This document shows, piece after piece, positions 32,273 through 41,355 of a DNA stretch of 64,000 bases. The stretch is taken from contig NZ_CP061725.1 of assembly GCF_014764405.1 (NCBI RefSeq), positions 1,116,001 through 1,180,000 of the forward strand, given 5' to 3'. The notes beneath the pieces were generated by a model. That model was not told where the DNA came from and made no database searches. It saw nothing but the letters and a program-made list of their open reading frames with translations. The stretch's first letter is position 1; every line of letters begins with the position of its first letter. This stretch comes from Micromonospora craniellae (GTDB lineage: Bacteria; Actinomycetota; Actinomycetes; Mycobacteriales; Micromonosporaceae). The translations under genes were made by a program, and so were the position numbers.

Positions 32273-34567
32273 GTGAGCACCCCTCGCGAACGTAACGCCA
32301 GCCCCGCCGGCACCGACGACCACACCAGCCGCGACGCAGAGCGCCCCCGAGGATCCGACGGGCGCTTCCGCCGTACCCGGCCGGCGACCGACCTGGCCGG
32401 CACCGACCCGGCCGCCGCCTCCACCGGGCTGGAGGAGGTGCTCGATCCGGTAACCGAGCCGGGCGCAACCGGACCCTCCGGCGGCGAGCCGCCGCCGGTC
32501 CGGCCGCTGCCGGAGGACCGGTTCCTCAACCGGGAGCTGTCCTGGCTCGACTTCAACGCCCGGGTCCTGGCGCTGGCCGAGGACCCGCACACCCCGCTGC
32601 TGGAACGGGCGAAGTTCCTGGCCATCTTCGCCAGCAACCTCGACGAGTTCTACATGGTGCGGGTGGCCGGGCTCAAGCGTCGGCTCTCCGCCGGCCTGCC
32701 GGTACGTGGCGGTGACGGGATGCCGCTGCGTACCCAGTTGGCGCTGGTCGCCGAGAAGGCCGCCACCCTGGTCACCCGGCACGCCACCTGCTCCGTCGAC
32801 GACGTGCTGCCCAAGCTGGCCGACGAGGGCATCCGGATCCTGCGCTGGTCCGACCTGGGCGACGCCGAGCGGGAACGGCTGCGCACCTACTTCCGGGAGC
32901 AGATCTTCCCGGTGCTCACCCCGCTCGCGGTCGACCCGGCGCACCCGTTCCCGTACATCTCCGGCCGGTCCCTGAACCTGGCCGTCTCGGTACGCGACCC
33001 GGACGGCGGGCCGGAGCTGTTCGCCCGGGTGAAGGTGCCCAACAACGTGCCCCGGTTCGTCCGGGTCGACCGGGACCAGCCCGGCGTGCGGATGGTGCCG
33101 GTGGAGGACGTCATCTCGGTGCACCTCGGCCAACTCTTCTCCGGCATGCAGGTGGTGGAGTGCCACCTGTTCCGGGTCACCCGCAACGCCGAGGTGGAGG
33201 TGGACGAGGACCGCGACGAGGACCTGCTCCAGGCGCTGGAACGGGAGCTGGCCCGGCGTCGCTTCGGTCCGCCGGTGCGGCTGGAGGTGGCCGCCTCGAT
33301 CTCCGACCACATGCTGGAGCTGCTCGTCCGGGAACTGGACATGGACGCCCAGGACGTGCTGCGGGTCCGCGGGCTGCTCGACCTCTCCGCGCTCTGGCAG
33401 TTGTACGGCGAGGCCGACCGGCCCGACCTGAAGGACCCTCCGTTCGTGCCGGCCACCCATCCCCGGCTCGCCGAGGGCGAGGTGCCGCGCAGCGTCTTCG
33501 CCACCCTGCGCGACGGAGACGTGCTGGTGCACCACCCGTACCACTCCTTCGCCACCAGCGTGCAACGCTTCGTCGAGCAGGCCGCCGCCGATCCGAACGT
33601 GCTGGCCATCAAGCAGACGCTCTACCGCACCAGCGGCGACTCACCGATCGTGGACGCGCTGGTCGACGCCGCCGCCGCAGGCAAGCAGGTGGTGGTGCTG
33701 GTCGAGCTGAAGGCACGGTTCGACGAGGTGGCCAACATCGGTTGGGCCCGCACCTTGGAACGGGCCGGCTGTCACGTGGTCTACGGCCTGGTCGGGCTCA
33801 AGACGCACTGCAAGACCGCGCTGGTGGTACGCCAGGAGGGCAACCAGATCCGGCGCTACTGCCACATCGGCACCGGCAACTACCACCCGAAGACGGCCCG
33901 GCTGTACGAGGACTTCGGCATGCTCACCGCCGACCCGGAGATCGGGGCCGACCTCACCGACCTGTTCAACGTGCTGACCGGCTACAGCCGGCAGACCGCT
34001 TACCGGCGGCTGCTGGTGGCGCCGCAGGGCATCCGCAGTGGCCTGATCGAACGGATCGAGCGGGAGGTCGCCCACGTCCGGCTGGGTATGCCGGGGCTCG
34101 TGCAGTTCAAGGTGAACTCGCTGGTCGACGAGGAGATCACCGACGCGTTGTACCGGGCCTCCCAGGCCGGTGTCCACGTCGACCTCATCATCCGGGGCAT
34201 GTGCACGTTGCGTCCCGGCGTACCCGGGCTGTCGGAGAACATCCGGGTACGGTCCATCCTCGGCCGGTTCCTGGAACACTCCCGGGTCTTCCGGTTCGGC
34301 AACAACGGCGACGCCGAGTTCTGGATCGGCTCCGCCGACCTGATGCACCGCAACCTGGACCGGCGGGTCGAGGCACTGGTGCAGGTCAGCGACCCGGTGG
34401 CCCGGGCCGAGTTGGACCAGGTGCTGGCTGCCGCGATGAGCCCCGACATCGACGCGTTCGAGTTGGCGGCCGACGGGAGCTGGACCCGGCGTACCGGCAC
34501 GACCGACGCGCCGCCGCCCCACCTGCAGGGGATGCTGCTGCGTCGGGTCGGCAGCACCGCCGGGTGA
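32273..34567 (+). CDS. ppk: Polyphosphate kinase 1
   Basis: A 764-residue PPK1 that polymerises ATP gamma-phosphate into polyphosphate. The N-terminal ~75 residues are a disordered Arg/Asp/Pro extension absent from short homologues. The core begins DRFLNRELSWLDFNARVLALAED. Catalytic-region motifs are VLVELKARFDEVANIGWARTLE, GLKTHCKTALVVRQEG (phosphorylated-histidine region), RRYCHIGTGNYHPKTARLY and RVRSILGRFLEHSRVFRFG. The GTG start follows a PHO-box-like sequence. The gene is followed by mutT1, as in mycobacteria (ppk1-mutT1-hupB). Confidence 0.96.
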   Translation: MSTPRERNASPAGTDDHTSRDAERPRGSDGRFRRTRPATDLAGTDPAAASTGLEEVLDPVTEPGATGPSGGEPPPVRPLPEDRFLNRELSWLDFNARVLALAEDPHTPLLERAKFLAIFASNLDEFYMVRVAGLKRRLSAGLPVRGGDGMPLRTQLALVAEKAATLVTRHATCSVDDVLPKLADEGIRILRWSDLGDAERERLRTYFREQIFPVLTPLAVDPAHPFPYISGRSLNLAVSVRDPDGGPELFARVKVPNNVPRFVRVDRDQPGVRMVPVEDVISVHLGQLFSGMQVVECHLFRVTRNAEVEVDEDRDEDLLQALERELARRRFGPPVRLEVAASISDHMLELLVRELDMDAQDVLRVRGLLDLSALWQLYGEADRPDLKDPPFVPATHPRLAEGEVPRSVFATLRDGDVLVHHPYHSFATSVQRFVEQAAADPNVLAIKQTLYRTSGDSPIVDALVDAAAAGKQVVVLVELKARFDEVANIGWARTLERAGCHVVYGLVGLKTHCKTALVVRQEGNQIRRYCHIGTGNYHPKTARLYEDFGMLTADPEIGADLTDLFNVLTGYSRQTAYRRLLVAPQGIRSGLIERIEREVAHVRLGMPGLVQFKVNSLVDEEITDALYRASQAGVHVDLIIRGMCTLRPGVPGLSENIRVRSILGRFLEHSRVFRFGNNGDAEFWIGSADLMHRNLDRRVEALVQVSDPVARAELDQVLAAAMSPDIDAFELAADGSWTRRTGTTDAPPPHLQGMLLRRVGSTAG

Positions 34568-34591
34568 GCGTCGCCGGAATAGGCTGAGTGG

Positions 34592-34624
34592 ATGGTCGAG
34601 GAGGAACGGCGACGGACCGGATGA
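34592..34624 (+). other. Possible 10-codon leader ORF overlapping the mutT1 start
   Basis: ATG GTC GAG GAG GAA ... GGA TGA encodes MVEEERRRTG. Its stop overlaps the mutT1 ATG at 34621 (ATGA). TAGGCT at about 34581 could be a -10 element giving a near-leaderless message. This may explain why mutT1 has no good ribosome-binding site. It could be chance. Confidence 0.3.
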
Positions 34625-35499
34625 CCGACGTGTTCGAGATCCGGGCGGCCGGCGGGGTGGTGTGGCGGCCCGGAACGCACGACGACGTCCAGGTCTGCCT
34701 GGTGCACCGCCCCCGGTACGGCGACTGGACGCTGCCCAAGGGCAAGCTGGAGCCGGGCGAGCACCCGTTGACGGCCGCCGTGCGGGAGGTCGCCGAGGAG
34801 GCCGATGCCCGGGCCACGCCCGAGGTACGCCTGACGTCGGTGCGGTACCGCAGCGAGGGGCGACTCAAGGAGGTCGACTACTGGTCGATGCGGGCGGTAG
34901 GCGCCGGTGGATTCCAACCGAACACCGAGGTCGACGCGGTGCGCTGGCTCGACGTGGACGACGCGGTGGCGCTGGTCAGCTACCCGCACGACGCGGAGGT
35001 GCTGGCCGCGTTCGCCGCGCTGCCGCGGGTCACCGCCACCATGGTGCTGGTTCGCCACGGCCACGCCGGCAAGCGGTTGACCTGGTCCGGCCCGGACACG
35101 GCCCGGCCGTTGGACGCCCGTGGCTGGTCGCAGGCGCGCGCGTTGGCGCCGCTGATCGCGCTGACCCGGCCGAGTCGGCTGCTGTCGGCGTCAGCGCGCC
35201 GTTGCGTACAGACCCTGGACCCGGCCGCCGCGACGCTGGACCTGCCGATCGAGATCAGCGGCGACCTGGACGAGCCCTTCGCCGGCCAGCAGCCCGACGA
35301 ACGGGTGCTCGCGGCGGCGGCGCGGATGGCCGCGCTGGCCGCCTCCGGTGCGCGTACGGCGGTGTGTGGCCAGGGCAAGGTGATCCCGGGCGCGCTGGAA
35401 CGTCTCGCCGGGCAGACCGGCGACTACCACACCGACAAGGGCGCGGGCTGGTTGCTCGCCTTCACCGGCGATCGCCTCGTCGCCGCCGACCGGCTCTGA
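34621..35499 (+). CDS. mutT1: MutT1-like protein: Nudix domain fused to histidine phosphatase
   Basis: A 292-residue fusion. The N-terminal Nudix hydrolase has the box GKLEPGEHPLTAAVREVAEEA (G-x5-E-x7-REVxEE). The C-terminal half is a histidine (RHG) phosphatase starting VLVRHGHAGKR at about residue 143. Mycobacterial MutT1 with this layout degrades 8-oxo-GTP/dGTP and diadenosine polyphosphates; the same role is inferred. ATG at 34621 is chosen; GTG at 34588 would add 11 residues. It lies between ppk and hupB, as in Mycobacterium. Confidence 0.9.
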   Translation: MTDVFEIRAAGGVVWRPGTHDDVQVCLVHRPRYGDWTLPKGKLEPGEHPLTAAVREVAEEADARATPEVRLTSVRYRSEGRLKEVDYWSMRAVGAGGFQPNTEVDAVRWLDVDDAVALVSYPHDAEVLAAFAALPRVTATMVLVRHGHAGKRLTWSGPDTARPLDARGWSQARALAPLIALTRPSRLLSASARRCVQTLDPAAATLDLPIEISGDLDEPFAGQQPDERVLAAAARMAALAASGARTAVCGQGKVIPGALERLAGQTGDYHTDKGAGWLLAFTGDRLVAADRL

Positions 35500-35506
35500 T
35501 CCGACG

Positions 35507-37453
35507 TCAGCTGGCACCGCCGGGCAGGGTGAGGGTGACCGCGACCGGCAGGTGGTCGCTGGCGGTGCCGGGCATCGCGACAGCCTCCGAGGCGACCAGG
35601 TCGGGCGAGACGAAGACGTGGTCGATCTGCTCGCGTGGGTCGTCGGCCGGGCTGGTCGGCAACGGGCGGGCGGCGGCGAACGCGTCGACCAGACCGGCGT
35701 CGGTGAGCGCGGCGAAGGCCGGGTCACCCGGCTCGGTGTTGAAGTCACCGGCGACCACCAGCGGCAGGCCGTCGGCGTACTCGGTGGCGAAGTCGGCGAC
35801 GGCGCGGGCCTGGACCACCGGGTCCGCGCCGGGCGGTGGTTGCAGGTGGGTGCTCACCACGGCCAGGCGTACGCCCTCGCTGAAGTCCACGGTGACGCCG
35901 AGCGCCTGCGCGCCGGTGGGTGCGCCCACGGCGGGCAACACCCGGGTCCGGGCCCGGCCCACCAACCAGCGGCTGAGCACCGCGTCACCCCAGAGCGCGT
36001 CGGCGGCCGGCGCGAAGACGTAGGGCAGGCCCAGCCGGTCGGAGAGCAGGTGCAGGGTGTCGTGGCCGCCGTTGAGCAGCCAGCCCCGGTCCACCTCGCT
36101 GAGCACGACCACGTCGGCTCCCCTGACCGCCCGTTCCAGCGCGGTCAGGTCGAACCGGCCGTCCATGCCGAAGCCCATCCGGATGTTGTAGGCCACCACC
36201 CGTACCTGCTCCGGCGGACCGGGCCGATTGGTCGCCATCGGCCACGGCTCGTGCAGCACCGCGGCGGCGAAGGCGGTCAGCGTGGCGAGCGCGGCGATCG
36301 GCACCGCGGGCAGCCGGGCGAAGGCGCGGGACTCCCGGGCCGTTGAGACAGCCGCTGGGGCGACGGACTCCTCGGTGGCCGGTGCGGCCGGACGGGGCCG
36401 TAAACGGCCCTCCAGCGCGATCAGGCCGGTCAGGACGGCCACCAGGGCCGGCAGCCACCCGTTGGGGTAGCCGAGGTCGTAGGCGGCGTAGTAGAGCACC
36501 GAGACGACCGCGAAGACGAGCATCCCGCCCACCACGGCGTATCCCCGCCGGCTCGCGGCCCGCGCCGTCGGCCCGGCGGCGCCGTCGGCCAGCGCGAGGC
36601 AGCCCCCCAGACCGGCGGCGCTGAGCAGTACGGCGACGGCCAGCAGCGACGGCGGGCCGTACCCGAACAGCAGGGCCCCGGCCAGCAGCAGAGCCGGCCA
36701 CACCAGCCGGGCGCGTGGCCGGGGCGGGGCCAGGGCGGCGAGCAGGAGCAGTGCCACCGCCACACCGAGCGGCGCGAACGCGAACAGCGGTGTCGAGGCG
36801 GTGCCCGCCTCCCCGAACCAGAAGGACGTCGCGGTGCTCACCACCGCCGGTGACAGCGCCACCATGCCGCCCAGCACCAGCGCCGGCCCGGTGAGCAGCC
36901 ACGCCCGGACGTGTGGCACCGGCGTCGACTCACCGCGGCGACGGGCGAGCAGGACCTCACCGGCGAGCAGCGCCGCCACCGTCGCACCGCCGGCCACCCA
37001 CGCCGCCCAACTCCCCCGCCAGACCAGGTCGTACGTGCCGACGAGCACGTGCCCGAGCGCCGCGGCGGCCAGTCCGAGCGCCAGTCCGGGTACCGCGCGC
37101 TCGCCCCGGGCGGCGGTCGCGGCGAGCCACACCAGACCCGCGAGCAGGCCGGCGCTGGCGAGCCAGAGCTGCGCCCAGCCGCCGGGCCCGGCGGTCAGCG
37201 CGAGCCGGGCGGCGCCCAGCAGCGCCACGGCCACCACGCCGACGACGCGGCTGCCGACCAGCCGGACGAGTGGCGGCGCGGCGAGCGCCAGCACGAACCA
37301 GCCGAGGGCGAACGCACCGAGCAGTTCGGCCGGGGTCGACGCGGCCTGCCCGAAGATGGTGATGACCGACGGCAGGAAGACGCGCAGCACGTCGGTCAGG
37401 ACGACGAGGCCGAGTGCCAGGGTGGCGGTACCGAGATGGCGGTGACGCAGCAC
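35507..37453 (-). CDS. Multi-pass membrane protein with endonuclease/exonuclease/phosphatase (EEP) domain
   Basis: A 648-residue protein. About the first 360 residues form ten or more hydrophobic segments; a low-complexity linker (RPRPAAPATEESVAPAA) follows. From about residue 410 there is an EEP-fold domain: RVVAYNIRMGFGMDGRFDL, VVLSEVDRGW, VSTHLQPPPG, VVAGDFNTEPGD, and the C-terminal SDHLPVAVTL. The catalytic domain probably faces outside. The substrate could be a phosphodiester, nucleic acid or lipid. GTG at 37453 follows AGAGGA. It is bracketed by mutT1 (converging) and hupB (co-directional). Confidence 0.85.
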   Translation of the reverse strand: MLRHRHLGTATLALGLVVLTDVLRVFLPSVITIFGQAASTPAELLGAFALGWFVLALAAPPLVRLVGSRVVGVVAVALLGAARLALTAGPGGWAQLWLASAGLLAGLVWLAATAARGERAVPGLALGLAAAALGHVLVGTYDLVWRGSWAAWVAGGATVAALLAGEVLLARRRGESTPVPHVRAWLLTGPALVLGGMVALSPAVVSTATSFWFGEAGTASTPLFAFAPLGVAVALLLLAALAPPRPRARLVWPALLLAGALLFGYGPPSLLAVAVLLSAAGLGGCLALADGAAGPTARAASRRGYAVVGGMLVFAVVSVLYYAAYDLGYPNGWLPALVAVLTGLIALEGRLRPRPAAPATEESVAPAAVSTARESRAFARLPAVPIAALATLTAFAAAVLHEPWPMATNRPGPPEQVRVVAYNIRMGFGMDGRFDLTALERAVRGADVVVLSEVDRGWLLNGGHDTLHLLSDRLGLPYVFAPAADALWGDAVLSRWLVGRARTRVLPAVGAPTGAQALGVTVDFSEGVRLAVVSTHLQPPPGADPVVQARAVADFATEYADGLPLVVAGDFNTEPGDPAFAALTDAGLVDAFAAARPLPTSPADDPREQIDHVFVSPDLVASEAVAMPGTASDHLPVAVTLTLPGGAS

Positions 37454-37515
37454 GGTTCCTCTTTCGCCGAGGGGTGGTCCGGCGATTCTGGGCCTCGTGC
37501 CCCGCTCCGTCAACG

Positions 37516-37588
37516 CCGTGGGTCCGGACCTCAGGTCGCGGACCCACGGACATGGCGAGGGCGCCCACCGGTGCGGCGGACGCCCTCG
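37516..37588 (-). terminator. Two hairpins downstream of hupB
   Basis: CGAGGGCG/CGCCCTCG (37556-37588) and CCGTGGGTCCG/CGGACCCACGG (37516-37549) are consecutive stems after the hupB stop, before the EEP gene. Confidence 0.55.
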
Positions 37589-37601
37589 TCGTACGACCGG
37601 C

Positions 37602-38270
37602 TCAGCGCCGGGTCGCGCTCTTCCTGGCCGGCGCCTTCTTCGCCGGTGCCTTCTTGGCCGTCGCGGTCTTCTTGGCCGTCGCGGTCTTCTTGGCCGTCGC
37701 GGTCTTCTTGGCCGTCGCGGTCTTCTTGGCCGTCGTGGCGGTCTTCTTCGCCGGGGCGGTCTTCTTCGTGGCGGTCGTCTTCGTGGCCGCGGCGGTGGTC
37801 TTGGCCGCCTTGGCCGCGGTCGTCTTCTTGGCCGCCGCCGTGGTCTTCGTGGCGGTCGTCTTCTTGGCCGCCGCAGTGGCCTTCGCCGTGGTCGTCTTCT
37901 TGGCGGCGGTCGCCTTCACACCCGTCGCCTTCGCACCGGTGGTCTTGGCGGTGGCCGCGGCGGCCTTCTTCGCCGCCGCCGTGGCCTTCGGCACCTTGCC
38001 GCTGGCCACCATCTCCTTGAACCCGGCGCCCGGACGGAAGGTCGGCACCGAGGTCTTCTTGACCTTCACCGCCTCCCCGGTCCGCGGGTTGCGGGCTGTT
38101 CGCGCGCCCCGTACGCGCTTCTCGAACGCTCCGAAACCGGTGATCGCCACCTTCTCGCCCTTGGTGACCGCCGCCTGGACCTCAGCGAGGACCGCGTCGA
38201 GCGCGGCCGTCGCCGTTTTCCGGTCTCCCAGGCGAACGGCGAGGGCCTCGATGAGCTCGGCCTTGTTCAC
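37602..38270 (-). CDS. hupB: HU-family nucleoid protein HupB with lysine-rich tail
   Basis: A 222-residue actinobacterial HU. Residues 1-90 are the DNA-binding HU domain (NKAELIEALAVRLG ... GAFEKRVRGARTARNPRTGE ... VPTFRPGAGFKE). Residues ~95-222 are a histone-H1-like tail of Lys/Ala/Thr with PAKK and TAKK repeats. The tail DNA holds an 18-bp tandem repeat (37651-37740). GTG at 38270 follows AGGAGG by five bases. In mycobacteria the tail modulates DNA compaction and is acetylated; the same is inferred. Confidence 0.95.
   Translation of the reverse strand: MNKAELIEALAVRLGDRKTATAALDAVLAEVQAAVTKGEKVAITGFGAFEKRVRGARTARNPRTGEAVKVKKTSVPTFRPGAGFKEMVASGKVPKATAAAKKAAAATAKTTGAKATGVKATAAKKTTTAKATAAAKKTTATKTTAAAKKTTAAKAAKTTAAATKTTATKKTAPAKKTATTAKKTATAKKTATAKKTATAKKTATAKKAPAKKAPARKSATRR
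37651..37740. repeat. 18-bp tandem repeat in hupB
   Basis: TTCTTGGCCGTCGCGGTC occurs four times exactly (37651-37722) and once with changes (37723-37740), encoding a six-residue KKTATA-like unit on the minus strand. Copy number could vary by slippage without shifting frame. Confidence 0.9.
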
Positions 38271-38383
38271 TACTTCCTCCTGATTGTGCAACTGACTCGA
38301 CGCGAGCCATTCTGCGCGCACCGTATGCCCTGTGCTGCCGGGACACAAACATTCGGTGGAAAAAAGCCCTTGTGTCGCAACGG

Positions 38384-38419
38384 ATTCGCCCCCACCGGTG
38401 GCACCGGTGGGGGCGAAAT
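38384..38419. terminator. Hairpin after leuD
   Basis: ATTCGCCCCCACCGGTG and CACCGGTGGGGGCGAAAT form a long stem with a two-base loop, just past the leuD stop on the minus strand. The hupB promoter region lies beyond it. Confidence 0.7.
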
Positions 38420-38443
38420 CGGCGGTGGAGCCGGGATGAACGG

Positions 38444-39031
38444 CTAGGCGACCCGGGGCAGGAACGGCGACCGGGTCCCCTCGAAGGCATCGATCTGCGC
38501 CTCGTGACGAAGGGTGAGTCCAATGTCGTCCAAGCCCTCCATCAGCCGCCAGCGGCTGAAGTCGTCGAGCGGGAACGACCACGTGGAACCGCCCGCCTGC
38601 ACCTGCCGGGCGGTGAGGTCGACGGTGACGGTGGCCTTCGGGTCGGACTCCGCCAGGGCCCAGATCTCCTCGACGGCTTTCAATTCCAGCTCGACCGGCA
38701 GCAGACCCTCCTTGAGGGCGTTGCCCCGGAAGATGTCACCGAAGCGCGGCGAGATCACCACCTGGAAGCCGAAGTCGCGCAACGCCCACACGGCGTGCTC
38801 CCGCGACGACCCGGTGCCGAACTCCGGGCCGGCCACCAGAATCGAGGCACCCGAATATGATTCATCGTTGAGAACGAATCCCGGGTCCTCCCGCCACGCG
38901 CTGAACAACCCGTCGGCGAATCCGGTACGGGTCACCCGCTTGAGGTACACGGCCGGGATGATCTGATCCGTGTCCACGTCGGACCGACGCAGCGGCACGG
39001 CGGTGCCGGTGTGCACGGTGAACTTGTCCAT
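38444..39031 (-). CDS. leuD: 3-isopropylmalate dehydratase small subunit
   Basis: A 195-residue LeuD (aconitase swivel domain) that works with LeuC in leucine synthesis. It begins MDKFTVHTGTAVPLRRSDVDTDQIIPA, with GPEFGTGSSREHAVWALRDFGF near residue 70 and ISPRFGDIFRGNALKEGLLPV. It starts 16 bases after leuC and is in the same operon. Confidence 0.96.
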   Translation of the reverse strand: MDKFTVHTGTAVPLRRSDVDTDQIIPAVYLKRVTRTGFADGLFSAWREDPGFVLNDESYSGASILVAGPEFGTGSSREHAVWALRDFGFQVVISPRFGDIFRGNALKEGLLPVELELKAVEEIWALAESDPKATVTVDLTARQVQAGGSTWSFPLDDFSRWRLMEGLDDIGLTLRHEAQIDAFEGTRSPFLPRVA

Positions 39032-39047
39032 CTGTCGCAGCCCTTCT

Positions 39048-40493
39048 CTACAGGTCGGCGGGGGCGGCCAGCCGACCGGCCACGGCGGTGGCGGCGGCGA
39101 CCGGCGGGCTCACCAGGTGGGTACGCCCACCCCGGCCCTGCCGGCCCTCGAAGTTGCGGTTGGAGGTGGAGGCGGAACGCTGCCCCGGGGAGAGCGTGTC
39201 CGGGTTCATGCCGAGACACATCGAGCAGCCGGCGAAGCGCCACTCGGCACCCGCGTCGGTGAAGACCTTGTCCAGCCCCTCGGACTCGGCGGCCTCGCGT
39301 ACGGCGGCGGAGCCCGGCACCACCAGCATGCGTACGCCGTCGGCGACCTGGTGGCCGCGCAGCACGTCCGCCGCGGCCCGCAGGTCCTCCAGCCGGCCGT
39401 TGGTGCACGAGCCGACGAAGACCACGTCCACCGAGAGGTCCCGCAGCGGCATGCCCGGCCGCAGGTCCATGTACTCCAGGGCGCGGCGGGCGGCGGCCCG
39501 CTCGGGCTCGGTGCCGAAGTCGTCGGGGTTCGGCACCGAGGCGCCCAGCGGTGCGCCCTGCCCCGGGTTGGTGCCCCAGGTGACGAACGGCGTGATCGCG
39601 GCGGCGTCCAGCGTCACCTCGGCGTCGAACGTCGCGCCCTCGTCGGTGGGCAGCGTCCGCCAGTACGCGACCGCGGCGTCCCAGTCCGCGCCGGCCGGTG
39701 CGTTCGGCCGCCCCTTCAGGTACGCGAAGGTGGTCTCGTCCGGCGCGATCATGCCGGCCTTGGCGCCCCACTCGATGGACATGTTGGCGATGGTCATCCG
39801 GCCTTCCATGGACAGCGCCCGGATCGCCTCGCCCCGGTACTCCACGATGTGTCCGCGCCCGCCGCCGGTGCCCACCTTCGTGATGAGCGCGAGGACCAGG
39901 TCCTTGGCGGTCACGCCGGGGCCGAGCCGGCCGTTGACGGTGACCGCCATCGTCTTGGGCCGGGCCTGCGGCAGCGTCTGGGTGGCCAGTACGTGTTCGA
40001 CCTCACTGGTGCCGATGCCGAACGCCAGCGCGCCGAACGCGCCGTGGGTGGCGGTGTGCGAATCGCCACAGACGATCGTCATGCCGGGCTGGGTGAGCCC
40101 GAGCTGCGGCCCGATCACGTGCACGATGCCCTGGTTCTCGTCGCCCAGCGGGTGCAGCTTCACGCCGAACTCGGCGCAGTTGCGGCGCAGCGTCTCGATC
40201 TGCGTACGGGAGGTGGGGTCGGCGATGGTGAGCAGGTCACCACGGCGCTGCTGGAACGAGGGCTCCGCGTACCCGGTCGGGGTGTTGTGATCCTCGGTCG
40301 CCAGCGTGAGGTCGGTACGGCGCACCCGGCGACCAGCGAGCCGCAGCCCGTCGAAGGCCTGCGGGCTGGTCACCTCGTGCAGCAGGTGCAGGTCGATGAA
40401 GAGCAGATCGGGCTCACCATCGGCGGACCGGACGACGTGCGCGTCCCAGACCTTCTCGGCCAGGGTCCTCGGCTCAGGAGTGACTCCCACCAT
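39048..40493 (-). CDS. leuC: 3-isopropylmalate dehydratase large subunit
   Basis: A 481-residue LeuC of the aconitase family. TLAEKVWDAHVV starts the core. Iron-sulfur ligands are in FVGSCTNGRLED and CSMCLGMNPD, and the substrate region is VCGDSHTATHGAFGALAFGIGTSEVEHVLATQ. ATG at 40493 or GTG at 40490 could start it. It diverges from the IclR gene across only ~37 bp, so the regulator and the operon share a control region. Confidence 0.96.
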   Translation of the reverse strand: MVGVTPEPRTLAEKVWDAHVVRSADGEPDLLFIDLHLLHEVTSPQAFDGLRLAGRRVRRTDLTLATEDHNTPTGYAEPSFQQRRGDLLTIADPTSRTQIETLRRNCAEFGVKLHPLGDENQGIVHVIGPQLGLTQPGMTIVCGDSHTATHGAFGALAFGIGTSEVEHVLATQTLPQARPKTMAVTVNGRLGPGVTAKDLVLALITKVGTGGGRGHIVEYRGEAIRALSMEGRMTIANMSIEWGAKAGMIAPDETTFAYLKGRPNAPAGADWDAAVAYWRTLPTDEGATFDAEVTLDAAAITPFVTWGTNPGQGAPLGASVPNPDDFGTEPERAAARRALEYMDLRPGMPLRDLSVDVVFVGSCTNGRLEDLRAAADVLRGHQVADGVRMLVVPGSAAVREAAESEGLDKVFTDAGAEWRFAGCSMCLGMNPDTLSPGQRSASTSNRNFEGRQGRGGRTHLVSPPVAAATAVAGRLAAPADL

Positions 40494-40530
40494 CTGGACA
40501 TCCTAAATTCTGGGAGGTAAATTTCGGCTT
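40494..40530. promoter_or_regulatory. leuCD/IclR divergent control region
   Basis: This 37-bp gap contains CTAAATTCTGGGAGGTAAAT, an AT-richer sequence with two TAAATT-like half-sites about 14 bases apart. It is the likely operator and promoter for both directions. GGGAGG (40512-40517) may also serve the IclR start. Confidence 0.5.
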
Positions 40531-41229
40531 GTGGGACACAGTATGAGCGGTGTCGGCGTTCTCGACAAGGCGGTGGTCATCCTGGCCGCCTGTGTCGACG
40601 GCGCCAGCCTGGCCGAACTCGTTGAACGCACCAAGCTGCCCCGGGCCACCGCGCACCGGCTGGCACAGGCGCTGGAGATCCATCGGATGCTGGTCCGGGA
40701 CACTCAGGGCCGCTGGCGTCCCGGTCCGCGCCTGGGCGAACTGGCGAACGCCGCACCGGACGTGCTGCTGACCGCCGCCGAGCCACTGCTGGCCGCCCTG
40801 CGCGACGCCACCGGCGAGAGCGCGCAACTCTACCTGCGCCGGGCGGACGAACGGATCTGCGTGGCCGCTGCGGAACGTGCCAGCGGCCTGCGGGACACCG
40901 TCCCGGTGGGCTCGGTGCTGCCGATGGTGGCCGGTTCGGCGGCGCAGATCCTGCTCGCCTGGGAGCCGCCCGAGGCGGTGATGCCGCTGCTGCCCCGGTC
41001 CAAGTTCACCGGCCGCACCCTCGCCGAGGTACGCCGCCGAGGCTGGGCGCAGAGCGTCGCCGAACGCGAGGCCGGTGTGGCGAGCGTCTCCGCACCGATC
41101 CGCGACCGCACCGGCCGGGTCATCGCCGCGATCAGCATCTCCGGCCCCATCGAACGCCTCGGCCGCCGCCCCGGCGAACGCCACGCCATGGCCGTCGTCA
41201 GAGCCGGCCAACGCCTCTCCGGCCTCTAG
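40531..41229 (+). CDS. IclR-family regulator (NdgR/LtbR-like)
   Basis: A 232-residue regulator with an N-terminal winged helix (VGVLDKAVVILAACVDGASLAELVERTKLPRATAHRLAQAL). A C-terminal IclR effector domain follows (LRDATGESAQLYLRRADERICVAAAERASGLRDTVPVGS). This sequence type and the divergent position to leuCD match NdgR/AreB (Streptomyces) and LtbR (Corynebacterium), which control leucine and related genes. GTG at 40531 or ATG at 40543 may start it. Its stop TAG is completed by the first base of an inserted IS element. Confidence 0.9.
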   Translation: MGHSMSGVGVLDKAVVILAACVDGASLAELVERTKLPRATAHRLAQALEIHRMLVRDTQGRWRPGPRLGELANAAPDVLLTAAEPLLAALRDATGESAQLYLRRADERICVAAAERASGLRDTVPVGSVLPMVAGSAAQILLAWEPPEAVMPLLPRSKFTGRTLAEVRRRGWAQSVAEREAGVASVSAPIRDRTGRVIAAISISGPIERLGRRPGERHAMAVVRAGQRLSGL

Positions 41230-41301
41230 GCCGTGTGTCATAAGTGCCCGTGGCCCTGCTGTGAGGTGATCGGCTGGGTGTGTCGGTGATCGATATGCGG
41301 T

Positions 41302-41355
41302 GAGGTCTCCGGTAGATGGGTTATCGACCAAGACAACCATCTGCACGGAGACCTC
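41302..41355 (+). promoter_or_regulatory. Inverted repeat covering the transposase ribosome-binding site
   Basis: GAGGTCTCCGGTAGATGGG pairs with AACCATCTGCACGGAGACCTC just before the GTG. The right arm contains GGAG (41347-41350), the presumed ribosome-binding site. Transcripts read in from outside would fold it away, a known way to keep transposase low. Confidence 0.6.
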
